Shown one piece after another: positions 63,410-64,000 of a DNA stretch of 64,000 nt (positions are counted from its first letter, which is position 1; every line of letters starts with the position of its first letter). The DNA lies in NCBI RefSeq assembly GCF_947501425.1, contig NZ_CANMVN010000010.1, forward strand, positions 1 through 64,000, given 5' to 3'. The notes beneath the pieces are model-generated. The model searched no databases. It was not told where the DNA came from and saw only the letters and a list, made by a program, of their open reading frames with translations. This DNA comes from an uncultured Psychroserpens sp. Lineage in GTDB: Bacteria > Bacteroidota > Bacteroidia > Flavobacteriales > Flavobacteriaceae. The translations under genes were made by a program, and so were the position numbers.

Positions 63410-64000
63410 TTAGGTTTTAACTCTGAAACACTCCGATAACATCTTATATAATTCTGGATGTTTACGTTTCATCAATTTTGGGTTTTCAAAAAAGTATTCT
63501 GAAGCCACAGCAAAAAATTCGGCTTGTTTAGTTCCGCCATAGGCTCTAATATCTGACTTATCATTATTGATGGCCTCCATTTTATCATGGACCAATTTCA
63601 ACCATGGAATAGCATATGTGTTTTGAAGTAATAACTCAGGAATACCATCAATATGATCATCCATTTTATCAATGAGGTGTACAAATTCATGAATAGCTGT
63701 ATTGCGCTTATCGTTTGAATTTTTAAATCCGTGATATAGCGCTTTCCTGGATAAGATCATTTTCTTTTCTAAACGCCCTGTACCAACAACACCTGCAATG
63801 CGTTTGGACTTGCTTATATCAGAAAATTCAAAATCTTCATTAAAATTATCGGGATAGATCAAAATCCCACTTACAGTAGGATAGTACCATTCCTTAAAGG
63901 CAAATACAGGAATGACAGCACTCGCTGCCACTAAAATTCTGTCCAGATCTTCAAGTTCAAAATCAACACTATCAATATAAACTTCACTCAAAAACTGCAT
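63410..64000 (-). CDS. MtfA-type zinc peptidase, partial
   Basis: The C-terminal part of an M90-family (MtfA-like) metallopeptidase. KFLSEV-like QFLSEVYIDSVDFELEDLDRILVAASAVIPVFAFKEW is followed by the zinc site NTAIHEFVHLIDKMDDHIDGIP (HExxH) and AEFFAVASEYFFENP, which carries the third ligand Glu. The reading frame is open to the window edge, and family members have about 60-70 more N-terminal residues, so the gene continues beyond 64000. It converges with the Mo operon with a 3-base gap. Confidence 0.9.
   Translation of the reverse strand: MQFLSEVYIDSVDFELEDLDRILVAASAVIPVFAFKEWYYPTVSGILIYPDNFNEDFEFSDISKSKRIAGVVGTGRLEKKMILSRKALYHGFKNSNDKRNTAIHEFVHLIDKMDDHIDGIPELLLQNTYAIPWLKLVHDKMEAINNDKSDIRAYGGTKQAEFFAVASEYFFENPKLMKRKHPELYKMLSECFRVKT

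Overview
The window is chromosomal DNA from a member of the Bacteroidota, most likely the family Flavobacteriaceae. The evidence is the low-GC coding style, the flavobacterial dcw cluster with a very long acidic FtsZ tail, GLPGLI and GYDIA-family proteins, a TonB-receptor-type outer-membrane protein, a mevalonate-pathway HMG-CoA reductase, and TAnnTTTG-type -7 promoter elements. I cannot name the genus from sequence alone. Layout: (1) 1-0.3 kb: a 106-bp-period non-coding repeat, then tRNA-Arg directly behind a YqeY gene. (2) 0.9-16.3 kb, minus strand: a near-complete division and cell-wall cluster read as mraZ-rsmH-ftsL-ftsI-murE-mraY-murD-ftsW-murG-murC-ftsQ-ftsA-ftsZ. murF is absent. Three 10-bp-spaced GTGG boxes upstream of mraZ look like a MraZ autoregulatory operator. 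(3) 16.6-27.8 kb: housekeeping genes, including an alpha/beta hydrolase, engB, a sulfotransferase, a Dpp/Opp-type permease, a tail-specific protease, surE, lpxB, an NlpC/P60 lipoprotein, comEC and a thioredoxin. (4) 27.8-33.8 kb: two POT peptide transporters and a DPP-IV peptidase, i.e. peptide scavenging. (5) 34-36.2 kb: HMG-CoA reductase plus a GYDIA-family GHMP kinase. (6) 36.3-44.1 kb, minus strand: an envelope operon (coaX, outer-membrane protein, TPR protein, lptC, small membrane protein, CNNM/CBS protein, PPIase). (7) 44.3 kb: tRNA-Phe with a textbook Bacteroidota promoter and terminator. (8) 44.5-58.9 kb: an accessory block with a LytTR regulator whose receiver lacks the phospho-Asp, a 49-aa lipoprotein, a TPR histidine kinase with its response regulator, a GLPGLI protein with a TonB-receptor-type protein, and then a RiPP locus. 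(9) 59-63.4 kb: a molybdenum hydroxylase operon (xdhC, mocA-like, 2Fe-2S subunit, Mo-cofactor subunit), then a partial MtfA-type peptidase at the edge. The most interesting system is the RiPP locus at 52.2-58.9 kb, of the grasp-with-spasm (graspetide) type. It has three short precursor genes whose leaders all end in IFGG at residues 15-18, and two cores sharing the motif GKD-x-YD-x-x-AH-x-x-V-x-x-EP. The ORF track misses two precursors and gives the third a false start. They are followed by an ATP-grasp ligase, a previously unlisted 59-aa gene translationally coupled on both sides, a SPASM protein without a radical-SAM cysteine motif, a C39-peptidase ABC exporter and an unusually short HlyD-like protein. 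A secreted DUF6624-like protein sits between the second and third precursors. The expected logic is that the ATP-grasp enzyme links Ser/Thr or Lys side chains to Asp/Glu in the core, and the C39 exporter cuts after GG and exports the product.
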